The notes: generated by a model from the letters alone, not told the origin. A stretch of DNA of 64,000 nt from Sulfitobacter alexandrii (GCF_001886735.1 NZ_CP018078.1:31273-95272), one strand, 5' to 3'. Positions 34,680 to 43,889 are shown, counted from the first letter of the stretch. A program made the numbers and translations.

Positions 34680-35270
34680 ATGAAGCTAATTAAAGACTCA
34701 TCTATCTCACGTCGCGGAGCGCTGCTCGGTGCGGCCGCAAGTGGGGTGTTCCTAGGAGCAGGCGTTGCAACAGCGCAAACCACAGCACTACTTGCTACGC
34801 CATCAGTGCGCCGCAATATTTCATCCTTCAGCACCTCAAACTGGCGGGATCACTTCGATAATCTAAACCACGGTGCAATCCTGTGCGACATTGATTCCCG
34901 AGCGGTGCAATATTGGTCAGAGGATGAAAGTGTTTATAAGCTGTATCCGTCGAGCGTTCCGGAATCCGAAGAACTGACAAAACGCGGATACACTAGCGTT
35001 ATCAAGAAAGTGGAAGGACCAAGCTGGCGCCCCACGCCTTCGATGAAGATCCGCAATCCGGATTGGCCAGACTATTTTCCACCCGGTCCAGACAACCCCT
35101 TGGGTACACACGCCCTCTACCTTTCATGGCAATATTACCGCGTCCACGGAACGGGCGATACGCGGAAAATTGGCCGCCAATCGTCGAACGGATGCATCGG
35201 CCTTTACAACGAACATATCAAAGAACTGTTCGCTTTGGCTGAGGTAGGAACACAAGTGAAATTGTTCTGA
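34680..35270 (+). CDS. L,D-transpeptidase (YkuD), Tat-exported, copy 1
   Basis: 196 residues. The signal has twin arginines (ISRRGALLGAAASG) and ends near 31, so Tat export is likely. The YkuD domain has LGTHALYLSWQYYRVHGTGD and the catalytic block RQSSNGCIGLYN (His in RVHGT, Cys in SNGC). The enzyme forms 3-3 cross-links or attaches proteins in peptidoglycan. ATG 34680 is preferred over TTG 34674 because AAGGA lies 6 nt before it. It is the first of three genes (LDT, LDT, DsbA-like) behind a MerR-type promoter. Confidence 0.88.
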   Translation: MKLIKDSSISRRGALLGAAASGVFLGAGVATAQTTALLATPSVRRNISSFSTSNWRDHFDNLNHGAILCDIDSRAVQYWSEDESVYKLYPSSVPESEELTKRGYTSVIKKVEGPSWRPTPSMKIRNPDWPDYFPPGPDNPLGTHALYLSWQYYRVHGTGDTRKIGRQSSNGCIGLYNEHIKELFALAEVGTQVKLF

Positions 35271-35812
35271 TCGCGCACCTAGCATGACTTGTTAAAGTCT
35301 TTTCTCGTGTACCGGCGTTCATTCAACGTTCACCGTTCGAAAGCCACAGCTTCATGAATCGAAGAAAATTCCTCCTTGCCGCCGGGGCTGTTGGCACTTT
35401 GGCCAGTCAGCCAGTTTCAGCCCATGTAGTGCTGCCAAAGTATGATTTACCGCCGGAGTATTTACCTCAAGTAGTGAGCATTCCAGAGGGCTCCGCTCCA
35501 TACGAAATGCATGTTGTTCCAAGCCAGTTTGCCCTGTTCTGGACCCAACCCGATAACACTGCAATTCGCTACGCTGTCGGGATCGGTCGCCCGGGCCTTT
35601 ACGAGGCAGGCGAATTCTATGTGGGGGCAAAGAAGGAGTGGCCCAGCTGGACACCGACCCCGGGCATGTTGCGTCGTGAACCGAAAAAGTATGGACCGTT
35701 TCGGAATGGAATGCCTGGCGGTCTGAGCAACCCTCTAGGTGCGCGGTGAAGTGGTCCCAGGAAACCGGACAGTCAGCTAAGGTGTTTCCCGAACCTTTGA
35801 AGGGATACGAAC

Positions 35813-36088
35813 ATGGCAAAGCGCCGGAACTTTACAGATCAGTTTAAGGCCAAGGTGGCGTTGGAAGCGCTGCGTGGCGACAAGACCGTGCAGGAGATCG
35901 CGGCGAAGCATCAGTTGCACCCAAATCAGGTCAGCACATGGAAGCGGCAGGCCATCGAGGGCATGGCCGATGTGTTCTCGGGTGGCAAGCAGAGCGGCCC
36001 GACCGAGGCGGAAGTAAAGGAACTTCACGCCAAGATCGGGAGGCTGGCGGTCGAGAACGATTTTTTGTCGGAAGGGCTGAAGCGATGA
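35813..36088 (+). CDS. IS3-family transposase OrfA
   Basis: 91 residues: HTH (FTDQFKAKVALEALRGDKTVQEIAAKHQL, split by the usual spacing) and an HPNQVSTWKRQAI helix, ending in a coiled part (KELHAKIGRLAVENDFL). The T-run GATTTTTTG at about 36059-36067 is the probable -1 frameshift site into orfB. Confidence 0.9.
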   Translation: MAKRRNFTDQFKAKVALEALRGDKTVQEIAAKHQLHPNQVSTWKRQAIEGMADVFSGGKQSGPTEAEVKELHAKIGRLAVENDFLSEGLKR

Positions 36089-36939
36089 GCCCTGGAAAGA
36101 AACGCGCGATGATCAACCGGGATCACCCCAAGCTGAGCATCAGCCAGCAGTGCAAGCTGGTGAGCCTGAGCCGGTCGGCGTTCTACTACACGCCCGCCGG
36201 GATCGACGCCGACACGCTGTCGATGATGAAAGAGATCGACCGGGTGTTCACCAAATACCCATTCTTCGGGTCGCGCCAGATCGCGGCCTATCTGCGCCGG
36301 GAAGGCATTGTTGTTGGCCGCCATCGCGTCAGGCGATTGATGGCGAAGATGGGTCTTGAAGCGGTCTACAAGCGCCCACGAACCAGCCAGCCGCATCCTC
36401 AGCACCCGGTCTTCCCGTATCTGCTGAGGAAGATGGTGATTGACCGACCGAACCAGGTCTGGTGCGCCGATATCACCTTTGTGCCAGTCAGAAATGGCTT
36501 CCTCTATCTGGTGGCAATCATGGACTGGGCGACGCGCAAGGTGCTGAGCTGGCGGTTGTCGAACACGATGCACGCCGACTTCTGCGTCGAAGCACTGAGC
36601 GAGGCCATCGCCAGGTACGGCCCGCCTGAGATCATGAACACAGATCAGGGATCGCAGTTCACCGGATCGGCCTGGATCACGACGCTGACCGAGGCGGGCG
36701 TGCGCATCTCGATGGACGGGCGCGGGCGTTACCTCGACAACATCTTCATCGAACGCCTCTGGCGATCCCTGAAGCAGGAGGCCATCTATCTCGAAGAAAT
36801 CAATGAAGGCTTCCGGGCCCGTCGTGTCATCAAGGGCTGGATGGCATTCTATAACACCAGCCGACCCCATTCCGCGCTTGATCGGCAGACGCCGGACGAC
36901 GCATATTGGGCAGGCTTGGAAGAGCGACACGCAGCATGA
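36085..36939 (+). CDS. IS3-family transposase OrfB (DDE integrase)
   Basis: 284 residues from MSPGKKRAM at 36085, overlapping orfA by 4 bp; the frame is open upstream, as needed for the OrfAB fusion. DDE residues: WCADITFVPV, NTDQGSQFTG, and Glu in RLWRSLKQEAIYLE. The end YNTSRPHSALDRQTPDDAYW is typical of the family. Intact. Confidence 0.92.
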   Translation: MSPGKKRAMINRDHPKLSISQQCKLVSLSRSAFYYTPAGIDADTLSMMKEIDRVFTKYPFFGSRQIAAYLRREGIVVGRHRVRRLMAKMGLEAVYKRPRTSQPHPQHPVFPYLLRKMVIDRPNQVWCADITFVPVRNGFLYLVAIMDWATRKVLSWRLSNTMHADFCVEALSEAIARYGPPEIMNTDQGSQFTGSAWITTLTEAGVRISMDGRGRYLDNIFIERLWRSLKQEAIYLEEINEGFRARRVIKGWMAFYNTSRPHSALDRQTPDDAYWAGLEERHAA

Positions 36940-37202
36940 AACCTAAACCCGATACACCTTAGAAACGCTGCAAACCTGTCCGAAAAGATGGGACCACTTC
37001 ACGGGCCCTCTACCCTTTTCAACCGGGACGCGGGGATACCTTTTTACGTGTGCATGGCACAAATGACCCAAGCACTATTGGCAGTGCCGTTTCAAACGGA
37101 TGCGCCAGATTGGTGAACGATCAGATTGTCCAGTTGCATGATATGGTTCCGCTGGACACGCGTGTGATCCTGTACCCCGCAACTTTCTAGGAAGTATTTA
37201 AG

Positions 37203-37937
37203 ATGTTATCAGCGCGACGCGACCTTTCAAAAATTGTTCTTGCAACAGTCTTCACTGTATTTTCTTTCACTACTGTGGCCGCACAAGAAATCAATGAGGC
37301 AGATATTAAGCGTCTGGCGCTTGAAGCGATCTTGGAAAAACCCGAAATTTTGATCGAAGCGCTCTCAATCCTACAAGAACGTGAAAATGCAGCACTTGCT
37401 GAAGCGCAGTCTACAGCTTTAACTGAATTGCGCGACGACTTCGAACAGAACGCTCCCATCTTCGGAAATCTGGATGGTAGCGTCACGCTAGTCGAATTTT
37501 TTGACTATAACTGTGGATATTGCCGCCGCGCAGCACCTGAAGTCAAAGCCGTGCTGGAGACAAGCAAGGATGTCCGCATTATTTATCGTGAATTTCCGAT
37601 CCTAGGGCCCGGTTCCGAAATTGCGGCGCGCGCGTCACTTGCCGCGAGAAACCAAGGTAAATATCAGCAGTTTCACGAGGCAATGATGGCATTGAACGGG
37701 CAAGCCGTTGAAGCAAGCGTTATGAAAGTTGCAGGCGATGTGGGGCTCGATCTCGAAGTTTTGAAAACAGACATGCAATCAGACCTAGTGAACGATCACA
37801 TTGCTGGCTCTCTGCGTCTGGCAGAAGCTTTGGGTATAACTGGAACGCCGACGTTCGTATTGGGTGATGAAATAATCCCCGGTGTGATCGAGCGCGGCAC
37901 CTTTCTTGAAAAGATTGCAGCCCTCGTCCCCGAGTGA
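37203..37937 (+). CDS. DsbA-family thiol oxidoreductase, ScsC/Com1-like
   Basis: 244 residues with a signal peptide (cleavage near 27, TTVAAQE). An N-terminal helical region (28-85), as used for oligomerisation in ScsC, precedes the thioredoxin fold with the CGYC active site in EFFDYNCGYCRRAAP and cis-Pro in GITGTPTFVLG. ScsC proteins support copper tolerance by handling periplasmic thiols; here the neighbours are L,D-transpeptidases, whose catalytic cysteine could be a client. The link is inferred. The gene has no promoter signal of its own that I can see beyond the 12-bp gap. Confidence 0.85.
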   Translation: MLSARRDLSKIVLATVFTVFSFTTVAAQEINEADIKRLALEAILEKPEILIEALSILQERENAALAEAQSTALTELRDDFEQNAPIFGNLDGSVTLVEFFDYNCGYCRRAAPEVKAVLETSKDVRIIYREFPILGPGSEIAARASLAARNQGKYQQFHEAMMALNGQAVEASVMKVAGDVGLDLEVLKTDMQSDLVNDHIAGSLRLAEALGITGTPTFVLGDEIIPGVIERGTFLEKIAALVPE

Positions 37938-38387
37938 AACGGACGACGATTGTGAAATCGGACCTTAAAGTCCTTGACCTTCCGCCTGCTGGACCCTCTA
38001 TCTCTGAAGTTGTCCGGAGCAAGAGGTCTCAATATCGAAAACGAAAAATCATTCACGTACGGCACTTAAAAGATGAGTTGTTCATCTTGTGTTGGCCGTG
38101 TGGAAAAGGCTTTGAGCGCGGTATTGGGTGCCTCTGAGACGCACGTAAATCTGGTGTCGCGTAGCCCTAACTGTGAGATGAGAAATCCAACAAGATCAAC
38201 GGCTGTCCTTTGCCCCTGAATATGAGATTTTGCTTTTTGCTCCGATATTCTTGCCCTTAATCCTGAGACAGAGTTCACAGACTTGTGCGGCAGATATCGA
38301 TGGAGAATGATGGCGACGACTCTGTTGCCGATGGTGATGAGGAAGCGCGCGGGGCGGCCGTTTTGCGTCCGCTTGTTCAGGTATATC

Positions 38388-38450
38388 TCAAAAGAACTGG
38401 CACCAATTGGGCGGCCTTGGGTCACGCTGGCGATTGACGTCGCAACGCCG
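38388..38450 (+). pseudogene. Fragment of a DDE integrase/transposase
   Basis: One frame reads PIGRPWVTLAIDVAT, very like the start of the catalytic domain in TniA/Mu-type integrases (GRPWLTLAIDV). It breaks off at about 38450, where the next fragment starts. 37938-38387 shows no convincing gene. Confidence 0.35.
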
Positions 38451-38731
38451 ATATGGAAATAGCATGCCTGACCGCGATGCGGCACCTCGACGATATCCAG
38501 GCATGGTCAGCGCGGGCGGAAACCATGATGGCCCCGCTTTCTGGCAAGACACCACCAGCATTGCGCGCGGTGCTGACCGAATGGCCCGTCGTCTCCGCTC
38601 CAATGGCCGAGACCCTGACCGGTGCCAGCCGGGGCGCCGTCCAGCGCAACCTTGCTTGGATGGAAGCACAAGGTCTAATCTGCGAGGTGACCGGAAAGGA
38701 ATGTTTCCGCATGTGGCGGGCGATGCCATGA
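38451..38731 (+). pseudogene. C-terminal fragment duplicated from the 33394 gene family
   Basis: About 92 residues (from MEIACLTAMRHLDD) match the end of the 33394 protein: LTAMR.LDDI, PLSGKTPPALRAVLTEWP, then SAPMAETLTGASRGAVQRNL and WMEAQGLICEVTG. It lacks the first 270 residues and fuses to an integrase fragment, so it is a decayed partial copy. Confidence 0.75.
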
Positions 38732-39067
38732 AACACCTCTAAAGAAGCACTCGTTTTGGTGTGTAGCATCTGTTGATAGTTCAACGGAGGCCCAGAATCG
38801 TGACAGAACAAAAATATCAGACAGTCGATTTCGACGGCGGCTCAGCAATAGTGGTCAGATGGATTTGCAGTGTTTTCACCTATCTGTGATATCTAGGTGG
38901 ATCCTCTAGTCCCTCTAGCCTCAAATTCTTCATTTCGAAATCACGAAAGAATAAGTCTCTTGGGCGCACAAACTGGGGCACGGAAATTGCGATCTCCCCG
39001 TGGACAGACGGGGTCAGTTTATAGAGCTGGGCGACCGCCCCATAAGGCCGAAACAGCCGATCACCGC
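38732..39067. other. Noncoding stretch
   Basis: 336 bp between the fragment and the ZIP gene. No gene, repeat or hairpin was recognised here. Confidence 0.5.
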
Positions 39068-40249
39068 TCAGATCTTGATCAATGCCGCCGTCGCGTACAT
39101 GAAGGCGATGCCGCCCAGAAACCCGACCAGTACGGCTGGTGCCATCAGCGCCGCCTGCCTGTCGGCGTTTTGACGTACAAGATAGGCGCTGACCTCGACC
39201 ATGACTTGCAGGATCGCACCCGCTCCGACGGCGAGTGCCAGTGCCGACCATTGCGGCGCATAGGCAAGGCTGCCCGCCCACATTCCGAGGATGGCCGGGC
39301 CACCGGCGAGCAGGGTAAGGGCGGCAAACGTCCAAAGCGTTGGCCGGGCACGAAGCATCGGGGCGGCGATGCCGATGCCCTCGGTGACATTGTGCAAGGC
39401 AAAGCCTAGGACGAGGAAAGTGCCAAGCCCGGCCGACCCGGCAGCGAATGCGCCGCCGATTGCCAGCCCTTCGCCGAAGTTGTGCAGCCCGATGCCAAGC
39501 GCGATGTAGAACGCCAGCGCAATACCTTCCGGATTGCCGCGCCAGCGCCCGATCGCCATCAGCAACAGAAAACTTGCCAGCGCTGCCAACCAGACCATGG
39601 CGGAACCCTGGAATATCGCGGCTGCCCGGTTGGACAACTCCAGCGCCTCGGAGATCGTGTCGATCAGCAAGAAGGCCAGCAACCCGACCGTCAGCGCAAG
39701 CAGAAAGTTCATCCCGCTTCGCCCGACGCCCTTCATCGCCGGGTAGAACATCAGGCCAAGCGCCACCGGCAAAAGGCCGACGATCGCCCCGATCACTGCC
39801 TGAAGACGCAACTGCGACGCGGACGCCTTTGGAGTCGGAACCGCCACCACTATCTCATGCCCGAAGGTCGCGCCCGTGTTGGTCAGCAGGTTGACATGGT
39901 GGGCCTCGCCAATAACCCACGGATAGGGAATACGCAGCCAGACCGCGTCGCCTCGGGCAATCGGCCCCGCCGGTTCCTGCGTGAAGGTCCAGTAGGCATC
40001 GTCGACTGCGACCTGCGCGACCACCATCGGCTCCGATCCGCCGGCGCGCGCCCTGAGCGATATCCCCGACCCATCGAGGATCGTCCGTTCGACGGTCAGC
40101 GCTTCGACCGGGGGGGCGCCGTTGTTGAAGCCGCGCAAGGGATCGAGCGAGGCGATCCAGACAAAGGCGCCCAGCATGACGGCCAGCGGCACGAGGGCGA
40201 GAAGCAGACGGGTCATTGGCGGGCGGCTGCGTTGGATATGATCGGTCAT
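39068..40249 (-). CDS. ZIP-family metal transporter with an extra periplasmic domain
   Basis: 393 residues. After a first span (12-32) comes a polar region of about 110 residues (PMVVAQVAVDDAYW, WLRIPYPWVIGEAHHVNL) before the ZIP core of eight spans, with the metal-site helices GIGLHNFGEGLAIG and GFALHNVTEGIGIA. ZIP proteins import Zn, Mn or Fe. ATG 40249 overlaps the stop of the multicopper oxidase (ATGA), so the two are co-expressed; the repressor MntR next door suggests manganese. The extra domain is unusual. Confidence 0.82.
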   Translation of the reverse strand: MTDHIQRSRPPMTRLLLALVPLAVMLGAFVWIASLDPLRGFNNGAPPVEALTVERTILDGSGISLRARAGGSEPMVVAQVAVDDAYWTFTQEPAGPIARGDAVWLRIPYPWVIGEAHHVNLLTNTGATFGHEIVVAVPTPKASASQLRLQAVIGAIVGLLPVALGLMFYPAMKGVGRSGMNFLLALTVGLLAFLLIDTISEALELSNRAAAIFQGSAMVWLAALASFLLLMAIGRWRGNPEGIALAFYIALGIGLHNFGEGLAIGGAFAAGSAGLGTFLVLGFALHNVTEGIGIAAPMLRARPTLWTFAALTLLAGGPAILGMWAGSLAYAPQWSALALAVGAGAILQVMVEVSAYLVRQNADRQAALMAPAVLVGFLGGIAFMYATAALIKI

Positions 40250-41454
40250 GCTCCGGCCTCCCGCACGTCGAAAAAGCCCATCCAGCCAAGTTCGGTGAAC
40301 TCGGCCTGGTGCGCATGGAACATATACATCCCGTCCTCGTGATCGGCGAAGCTGAACTCGAGGATGCCGCGCTGCGCCTGACACTGCATGATCACATCGA
40401 CCGTGCGCAGGGTCGGCGTGAGCTGGGTGCCGGTGTCGTAATAGTCGAAGAAATTCCCATGCAGGTGGAACGAGTTGATCGGATCGAACTCGGTCGCATT
40501 CATGAGGTAGATACGTACCGGGCGCGACTTGTCGATCCGGATCGGCGCGTTCATGTAAGCTTGGCCGACCGTGTTTACGGCATAGACCTCGTTCTCACCA
40601 TCGAAATTGGTGTCAAAGCCGTTCATCACCATCGCCAGTTCCTGCCATTCGGCGTTTTCCGGGCTGCCCAGCACACGCGACGCCGCAACGGCCGCAAATT
40701 CGGGGTGGCGCGCCGGATCCGGATCGACCACGAAAAGGCCGTACATGCCCTTGTGCATGTGCCGTTTCAGTGGCAGGGCATGGCAATGGTAGAGGTGGCA
40801 GCCGAAGGGCTTGGCATCGAATTCGTAAACGAACTCCTCGCCCGGATCGATCAGCCCGGCGCCTTGAACGCCGTCCATCCGCGCCGAGTGAATGCCGTGA
40901 AAATGCATGGAATGCGGGTGTGACCCGAGGTTGCGAAAGACGATCCTCAGTCGTTCGCCCTCCTTCGCTCGCAGGGCGGGGCCTGGCACGCGGCCGTTGA
41001 ACGTCCAGGCGGGAAAGAAAACGCCGGGAGCGATCTCGATCTCCACGTCGATGGCGTCCACCTCGAACGTTCGCAACGTGCGCCCATCCGGCAGGACTTC
41101 GGTGCGACCGGTCTCCCAGTCGGTCAGCATGGCCGTCGGGTCGAACCCGTTCCGGGCGTGGTCGACCTGGCCGACCATCGTCATGTTGCCATGCGCCATG
41201 CCACTGTCATGGGCCGAATACGGATCGACCGCCCCGCCGGGCATAGCATGCCCCGCCATCGGGTCGGGCGTTGCCTGGGATTGCGCGCGGCTCGCGGCCA
41301 CGGCCGCTCCGCCGGCAGCCACCAGACCGCCGACCAACAACGCGCGTCGCGACGCCGATACTGGCTCCGTGACCATCGCAGGTGGCGCTGTGGGCCGAGA
41401 TGTCTCCACGGCGGACGACACATCGCGCCCTCGTTTGCTGGTATCGACAGGCAT
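40246..41454 (-). CDS. Two-domain multicopper oxidase, Tat-exported
   Basis: 402 residues from [11 protein letters not shown]. Twin-arginine signal ([17 protein letters not shown]). Copper-ligand motifs: [28 protein letters not shown] (type 1/3), [10 protein letters not shown] and [18 protein letters not shown]. Cupredoxin domains cover about 120-250 and 260-400, the size of two-domain laccases or nitrite reductase-like oxidases. It is first in an operon with a ZIP transporter and divergent from MntR. Metal (Mn or Cu) oxidation outside the membrane is inferred. Confidence 0.82.
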   Translation of the reverse strand: MPVDTSKRGRDVSSAVETSRPTAPPAMVTEPVSASRRALLVGGLVAAGGAAVAASRAQSQATPDPMAGHAMPGGAVDPYSAHDSGMAHGNMTMVGQVDHARNGFDPTAMLTDWETGRTEVLPDGRTLRTFEVDAIDVEIEIAPGVFFPAWTFNGRVPGPALRAKEGERLRIVFRNLGSHPHSMHFHGIHSARMDGVQGAGLIDPGEEFVYEFDAKPFGCHLYHCHALPLKRHMHKGMYGLFVVDPDPARHPEFAAVAASRVLGSPENAEWQELAMVMNGFDTNFDGENEVYAVNTVGQAYMNAPIRIDKSRPVRIYLMNATEFDPINSFHLHGNFFDYYDTGTQLTPTLRTVDVIMQCQAQRGILEFSFADHEDGMYMFHAHQAEFTELGWMGFFDVREAGA

Positions 41455-41503
41455 GGACGATGTCCCCTCAGATGACACGCAGGCCAAGTCCCGGCGCAAA
41501 AAG

Positions 41504-41517
41504 TTAGCTTCGGCTAA
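41504..41517. promoter_or_regulatory. Candidate MntR operator
   Basis: TTAGC-TTCG-GCTAA, 5-bp arms and a 4-bp spacer, the same geometry as the E. coli MntR box (ATAGC-4-GCTAT), in the 115-bp gap between the oxidase and mntR starts. Confidence 0.5.
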
Positions 41518-41569
41518 TAATCATCGCTTAGGCTTTACGAGTCAATCCCGATCGTGCGAGGGTGACGAC

Positions 41570-42022
41570 ATGACGGATGATGAGAACCTTGATTCAACCG
41601 AGGCAGAGGCACGTGCGGTCGAATCCCGCGCCGAGGCCTTCATCGGTGTGCGCGAAGCGCGGCGCAGTGAAGTGGCGGAAGATTATGTCGAACTGATCGC
41701 CGAACTCATCCACGAGAACGGCGAGGCCCGGCCGGTCGATATTGCGACACGCATGGGCGTGACCGCGCCAACAGTCGCCAAGACGCTTGGCCGTCTGGCG
41801 CGGGACGGCCTGATCACTCGCGCGAAATACCGCTCGGTCTTCCTGACCGAGGAAGGCCGGGCGCTCGCCAAGGAATGCAGACATCGCCACGAGATCGTCT
41901 TGCGGTTTCTCCTGAGCCTCGGGCTCGACCCCGAGACGGCTGAACGCGATGCCGAAGGCATCGAACACCATGTCAGCGAACGGACGCTTGCGCTGTTCGC
42001 GGCGTTTTCCCAGCGGTCATAG
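41570..42022 (+). CDS. MntR-like metal-responsive repressor (DtxR family)
   Basis: 150 residues. Winged HTH with [29 protein letters not shown], then a metal/dimer domain with [18 protein letters not shown] and [10 protein letters not shown], the ligand-rich pattern of proteobacterial MntR. ATG 41570 has GAGG 9 nt upstream; longer frames would run across the divergent oxidase gene. It probably represses the ZIP/oxidase operon when Mn is plentiful. Confidence 0.85.
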   Translation: MTDDENLDSTEAEARAVESRAEAFIGVREARRSEVAEDYVELIAELIHENGEARPVDIATRMGVTAPTVAKTLGRLARDGLITRAKYRSVFLTEEGRALAKECRHRHEIVLRFLLSLGLDPETAERDAEGIEHHVSERTLALFAAFSQRS

Positions 42023-42702
42023 TCGGGTGGTTGCCGTTGAAGTAAGCGGGTTGACCTTAGACTTTAACCTACCAATCGAGGGGTCCTCGAGGCAATGTTC
42101 TACAAATAGGCTGATAGGCGGTGTTAACCATTCTCCGGACGGACTTATTCCAAAGCTTCTGTGACGGGGATGCCAAGGGCGGTGTAGCTGTTGACGACTG
42201 CTAAGCGGAACTGAAGCTTCGCACCATGGCGGCCAAAGTCCGACGCGATGAGCGGCTGGCCAAGCAGTTTCACACATTGCATCTTCGTCTCGTCTCGTCT
42301 CGTCTCGTCTCGTCTCGTCTCGGCTTCGGCGGGGATATCCGCTCCATTGTCGCCAGAGCGCGCAGCCCAGATACTGCGATGCCCGTATGGCCTAATTACG
42401 AGCCGCCGCTACAGCTATGATCTCCATCCAAGCTTTGCGTTCTAACGGGGCGAAATAACGGAATGAGAGCCGGAGCCAGAGATGGCATCGTAGCATTTGC
42501 GAGTGGCGTAAGTTCCGTGTGCCGTGACGCTCCCGATCTCATGGTCGCGATATCGAAGCCGCTGTGCCTAAATTTCCAGACAATCTGCGATTTCATGAAG
42601 TGTCGCTGCGCAACTTCGGACCAGGTATCGTGCGAGCAGTTTTCTCCTCCCAAGCAAACTGGAAACTGCCAGGATCGCATGTTTGCTCACGAAAATTTGC
42701 CC
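42023..42702. other. Noncoding region with a short tandem repeat
   Basis: No gene can be supported in this 680-bp stretch. Short ORFs overlapping the tandem repeat (42226-42420) start MAAKVRRDERLAKQF and might be a transposase remnant, but the evidence is weak. Confidence 0.5.
42286..42320. repeat. Pentanucleotide tandem repeat (CGTCT)7
   Basis: Seven perfect CGTCT units. Because the unit is not a multiple of three, slippage would shift the frame of any ORF that crosses it. Confidence 0.9.
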
Positions 42703-42733
42703 TTGAACCTCTAGCCACTAGAAGTCCTATCTA
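42703..42733 (+). promoter_or_regulatory. MerR-type promoter upstream of the third L,D-transpeptidase
   Basis: TTGAAC, 19-bp spacer (42709-42727) containing CTCTAGCCACTAGAAG dyad, TATCTA. Predicted start of transcription about 42740, leaving a leader of about 55 nt before ATG 42795. Confidence 0.65.
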
Positions 42734-42794
42734 TTCAATGAGAACACATACCGTTCTTGCCATCAATCGCCGGCGGGAACCGAAAGGGTACAAA

Positions 42795-43460
42795 ATGCTG
42801 ACAAGACGACACTTCATTCAGACAACAACGGCGCTTTTTTCGGTGACCGGTCCCGGTATGGCTTTTGCCGACACTTGGCCCACCGAGGCTCAGAAGGCTG
42901 AATGGGACGCACAGGTGACGCCTCAGGGTTATGTTGCCGAGACTTCCAACCCATGGGGATTGCACCCGCGGTTCCTACCGCAACGTGTGGTCGCGAAGGC
43001 CGGTCTCGTGCCGGGAGATATCCATGTCGACGCGGTCGCACGATATCTTTACCACATTGAAGAGGGTGGAACCGCGATGCGCTACGGCGTGGCCATCGCG
43101 CGGGGGAACCTCTACGAGCCGGGTGTCTATACCATCAAGCGCAAGGTCAGGTGGCCGCACTGGCAACCGACACAGAGCATGATCAATCGCGACCCCGAAC
43201 TTTATGCTGACATTGCCGATGGCATGGAACCGGGACCGGAAAACGCGCTTGGATCGAGGGCGCTGTATCTCTACGTCGGGGATCGCGATACCCTTTTGCG
43301 CATCCATGGCACTCCGAGCCCACGGAGTATCGGTGGCCGCGCAAGTTCGGGCTGCGTACGGATGGTCATGGCTCATATCAATGATCTTTACCCGAACGTC
43401 GAGACCGGCTCTACGGCCTATCTTTACTCGGCGGAGGACAGCGTGACTGCCCGCAGCTAA
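42795..43460 (+). CDS. L,D-transpeptidase (YkuD), copy 3
   Basis: 221 residues. Twin-arginine-like signal (TRRHFIQTTTALFS) cleaved near MAFADTW. YkuD motifs: GVYTIKRKVRWPHWQPTQSM, GSRALYLYVGD, TLLRIHGTPSPRSIG and ASSGCVRMVMAHI (catalytic His and Cys). Same subfamily as copies 1 and 2. ATG 42795 follows AAAGGG; longer in-frame extensions reach into the promoter. Behind its own MerR-type promoter. Confidence 0.88.
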   Translation: MLTRRHFIQTTTALFSVTGPGMAFADTWPTEAQKAEWDAQVTPQGYVAETSNPWGLHPRFLPQRVVAKAGLVPGDIHVDAVARYLYHIEEGGTAMRYGVAIARGNLYEPGVYTIKRKVRWPHWQPTQSMINRDPELYADIADGMEPGPENALGSRALYLYVGDRDTLLRIHGTPSPRSIGGRASSGCVRMVMAHINDLYPNVETGSTAYLYSAEDSVTARS

Positions 43461-43485
43461 GCCAAGCAGCGGACGGCAAACGCAA

Positions 43486-43770
43486 TTAAGTTTCGCGAGG
43501 GGTGCAGATACGATTGCCGTTCGCCGTGCGCAGCGGCAGCAAGGTTGTTTCTACGGGGCCGCTGTGTTTGTACCAGTAGCACCCGTCTTCCGGTACCAAG
43601 CGCGCAGTTGCAACATCCTGATCCGGGGCAGCCATTGCAATCACGGCTTCGGGAACGTTGCCCCCCTGTTTTGCCGCGTCGCCCGGTCCAGTCGGCTGGA
43701 CTGCGCACCCGGCCGTGAGCGACAGCGCCACTGCAACCATCATTTTTTGCTTCAGAATCAAAACCCGCAT
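43486..43770 (-). CDS. Small lipoprotein
   Basis: 94 residues. Lipoprotein signal ALSLTAGC (Cys near residue 22 from MRVLILKQKM). The mature protein has EDGCYWYKHSGPVETTLLPL and NRICTPRET, a two-Cys domain seen in marine alphaproteobacterial lipoproteins, role unknown. Start ATG 43770. It is convergent with the L,D-transpeptidase gene and divergent from the P-ATPase gene. Confidence 0.6.
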   Translation of the reverse strand: MRVLILKQKMMVAVALSLTAGCAVQPTGPGDAAKQGGNVPEAVIAMAAPDQDVATARLVPEDGCYWYKHSGPVETTLLPLRTANGNRICTPRET

Positions 43771-43889
43771 TAAGTTTCCTTTCGTGACTGTTTTTCTTTG
43801 CAGCGGCTGTTCATGCCTCAAGGCGTGATAGAGCCAGTCACCGCATCCTCTAGCAATAAAACAATCTGAAATACCACCGTATTTTGCTC

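Larger units (their letters stand above)
35747..37001 (+). mobile_element. IS3-family insertion sequence, 1255 bp, 3-bp target duplication
   Basis: Terminal inverted repeats begin TGAAGTGGTCCCA at both ends and share CGGACAG a few bases in. CGG (35744-35746 and 37002-37004) is duplicated. It carries orfA and orfB with a -1 frameshift site, all intact, so the insertion is probably recent. Confidence 0.93.
35354..37190 (+). pseudogene. L,D-transpeptidase, copy 2, interrupted by an IS3 element
   Basis: Coding parts 35354-35746 and 37005-37190 join to a 192-residue YkuD protein. The first part has a signal (NRRKFLLAAGAVG), WTPTPGMLRREP, GMPGGLSNPLGA; the second resumes R-A-L-Y-P-F, then LRVHGTNDPSTIG and AVSNGCARLVN with catalytic His and Cys. 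The IS sits at codon GCG|CGG and a 3-bp duplication (CGG) flanks it. Precise excision would restore the gene. Now it yields only an inactive N-terminal fragment of 131 residues or so. Confidence 0.9.

Noticed and set aside
37934..38137. 67-residue + strand ORF after the DsbA-like gene
   Set aside because: GTG start overlapping the stop, basic composition, no motif; not supported.
38066..38485. 139-residue minus-strand ORF
   Set aside because: No recognised motif; overlaps integrase-like and HTH-gene fragments read in the + direction.
39482..40342. 286-residue + strand ORF
   Set aside because: Mirror image of the ZIP transporter gene; low-complexity polar protein.
42286..42320. Short repeats considered as a CRISPR array
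   Set aside because: Five-bp perfect tandem units without spacers; a simple sequence repeat. No CRISPR array or cas gene was seen in the window.
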